Assembly: GCA_963662575.1 (NCBI GenBank)
Contig: OY759723.1
Location: 4,402,001-4,466,000, forward strand
DNA: 64,000 nucleotides
DNA from: Bin5 sp963662575
GTDB taxonomy: Bacteria; Chloroflexota; Anaerolineae; Caldilineales; Caldilineaceae
Direction: 5' to 3'
In this document: in pieces, positions 62,685-64,000 of the stretch
Numbering within the stretch: the first letter of the stretch is position 1
Layout: each line of letters begins with the position of its first letter
The notes under the pieces: model-generated
The model's input: only the letters and a program-made list of their open reading frames with translations
Databases searched by the model: none
Told to the model about the DNA's origin: nothing
Translations under genes and position numbers: made by a program

Positions 62685-63617
62685 ATGCTCACTAAGAGCT
62701 TCGGCAAACTCGGCTGGCCCGTTTCCGCGATCGGGCTTGGCGCATGGAACATCGGCAACCAGTGGGGCGATATCGACGACGTCACGGCCTGGTCGACGGT
62801 GCGCGCGGCCTACGATGCCGGCATGACCCTGTTCGATGTAGCCGAGTCCTACGGCTTCCCCAATGGTCTCTCGGAGATGCGGGTAGGCCATGCGCTGACC
62901 GGAATCCGCCACAATGTGATATTGGTCAGCAAGATTGGCAACTGGGGTCAGCGCACCGGCGGCGCGATACCTAAGACGGGCGTCGATTCCATCCGCATCT
63001 CCGGCCATGCTATCCTGGGCCGCCTGCGCACCGACTGGGTCGACGTGATTCTCTGCCATAAAGGTGACCTTGGCGACCCGACTATCTTTCTGGAGGGATT
63101 CGAAGCGCTCAAAGATGAAGGCTGTCTGCGCGCCTATGGCATCTCGACAAACGACCTGGACGTACTCATGCGGTTCAACCGCGAAGGAACCTGCAGCGTC
63201 GTGCAGGTGGACTACTCGCTGCTCAACCGGGCACCTGAGCAGGCATTCCTCCCCTACTGCCAGGAGCACGGCATCGCAGTGATGGTGCGCGGCCCACTTG
63301 CAAAAGGACTCCTCTCAGGCCGTTACGCCAAGGGTTCCGTATTCACCGACTCGGTGCGCGCCAGTTGGAACGAAGGCGGCGCCCAGCAGGACCAGTTCGA
63401 GGCCCGCGCGGCACAGGTCGGCCGTCTCAGCAAGGTCGTCCCGCCCGGGGAGGAAATGGTTCAGGCCGCGATCCGATATACGTTTACCCATCCAGCCGTT
63501 TCCGTGTCGATTCCCGGCGCCAAGTCACCTGCACAAGCACAGACCAACGCCGCCGCGGGCAGCCGGGCATTGACCGACGCCGAGGCCGCGAGCTTGCGGG
63601 AAGCGATTGGCAACTAG
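62685..63617 (+). CDS. Aldo/keto reductase
   Basis: A 310-residue oxidoreductase starting MLTKSFGKLGWPVSAIGLGAW, eight bases after AAGGAG. The Asp/Tyr pair is in FDVAESYGFPNGLSE, Lys in VILVSKIGN and His in VILCHKGDLGD. The C-terminal nucleotide site is VSVSIPGAKSPAQAQTN. Different subgroup from the reductase at 17.4 kb. The following gene is an enolase-superfamily member, so the two may act on one sugar acid. Confidence 0.92.
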   Translation: MLTKSFGKLGWPVSAIGLGAWNIGNQWGDIDDVTAWSTVRAAYDAGMTLFDVAESYGFPNGLSEMRVGHALTGIRHNVILVSKIGNWGQRTGGAIPKTGVDSIRISGHAILGRLRTDWVDVILCHKGDLGDPTIFLEGFEALKDEGCLRAYGISTNDLDVLMRFNREGTCSVVQVDYSLLNRAPEQAFLPYCQEHGIAVMVRGPLAKGLLSGRYAKGSVFTDSVRASWNEGGAQQDQFEARAAQVGRLSKVVPPGEEMVQAAIRYTFTHPAVSVSIPGAKSPAQAQTNAAAGSRALTDAEAASLREAIGN

Positions 63618-63800
63618 CTACTGATGGGCTGGAGTAGCGATGATCTTGGGATGAAACACCAGGCAAGTTCGGCGCAGTCCTTGCTTACCTCCAGGTCCTC
63701 TGATTCAGGCAGGTGATGGAGTCGTCCAATCGTTGTCTACAGCTCGTTTGCAGGTCGGCCTTAACCATCGAATTCGCAGAAAGAAAGCTGGGAAAAAGCC

Positions 63801-64000
63801 ATGAAAATCACCGACATTAAGACCTATCCGGTGTGGGTAGGACAGCGCAATCAGATGATCGTCAAGGTTGAGACTGACGAGGGGTTGTATGGTTATGGAG
63901 AGGCGGGCCTGTCTGGCCGCGAGCAGGCCGTGATAGGCGCTGTAAGGCACTATCGGGAGTTCCTGATCGGCCGCGATCCGCTGCGCATGGGCGCGCTGTG
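63801..64000 (+). CDS. Enolase-superfamily enzyme, N-terminal part (cut by window edge)
   Basis: The last 200 bases encode 66 residues starting MKITDIKTYPVWVGQRNQMIV, then KVETDEGLYGYGEAGLSGRE and GRDPLRMGAL. This is the N-terminal capping domain of a mandelate racemase/muconate lactonizing (galactonate-dehydratase-like) enzyme; catalytic residues lie beyond the window. Same superfamily as 6653-7792 but different at the sequence level. Substrate unknown. Confidence 0.88.
   Translation, partial: MKITDIKTYPVWVGQRNQMIVKVETDEGLYGYGEAGLSGREQAVIGAVRHYREFLIGRDPLRMGAL

Overview
The window looks like chromosomal DNA from a moderately GC-rich, free-living or host-associated bacterium, most plausibly a Chloroflexota member of the Caldilineae/Anaerolineae type. 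That placement is inferred from gene content, not from a computed phylogeny. The pointers are many paralogous oxidative-catabolism genes (PhyH-like dioxygenases, enolase-superfamily members, SDR, Gfo/Idh, amidohydrolases, a sulfatase), a membrane regulator with an N-terminal histidine-kinase-type 7TM region plus GAF, and a two-gene pyruvate:ferredoxin oxidoreductase next to a PDH complex. There is no phage, no CRISPR array and no plasmid machinery.

Layout. 1-4 kb: Lon protease with a coupled PHP-domain gene, both on the minus strand. 4-6.4 kb: a gene-poor gap holding a GC-rich dispersed repeat and a heptanucleotide array, into which a complete IS701-type element (1491 bp, 13-bp inverted repeats, TTAG target duplication) has inserted. 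6.6-9.8 kb: enolase-superfamily enzyme, PhyH-like protein and 2-hydroxyacid dehydrogenase. 10.3-12.2 kb: FixH-like lipoprotein and di-heme peroxidase. 12.2-20 kb: a mosaic of short transcription units (2-hydroxyacid dehydrogenase, glycosyltransferase, MOSC, two methyltransferases, alpha/beta hydrolase, aldo/keto reductase, second PhyH-like protein, VOC protein).

20.3-28.1 kb is central metabolism: pyruvate:ferredoxin oxidoreductase as two fused subunits, then PDH E1alpha, E1beta and E2. 28.2-40.4 kb is housekeeping: an isopentenyl-diphosphate isomerase/polyprenyl synthetase fusion, acyl carrier protein with a strong terminator, MobA, a TIGR03960-type radical SAM protein, PgeF (YfiH), an unknown membrane protein, a 7TM-GAF regulator and FtsK. 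40.5-45.8 kb is accessory: an acetoacetate-decarboxylase-like gene, a secreted FN3 protein, the scar of a second SDR/decarboxylase pair, an orphan DUF433 antitoxin, an SDR, tRNA-Val and a Gfo/Idh oxidoreductase. 46-49.8 kb: NAD synthetase and a DEAD-box helicase.

50.1-57.4 kb is a compact eight-gene minus-strand run: three paralogous amidohydrolases, a MscS channel, a Rieske ferredoxin, a class-III PLP enzyme of the phospho-lyase type and an APH-type kinase. Reading it as one catabolic operon is inference. 57.7-64 kb: a small unknown gene overlapping a canonical PhyH dioxygenase, a methyltransferase, a sulfatase, a decayed repeat protein beside a SHOCT-like gene, an aldo/keto reductase, and the start of another enolase-superfamily gene cut by the window edge.

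Most interesting points: two PhyH-like proteins with H-x-G in place of the iron-binding H-x-D; the isoprenoid bifunctional fusion; the kinase/phospho-lyase pair inside the amidohydrolase operon; and a possible -1 frameshift joining the two parts of the IS701 transposase.
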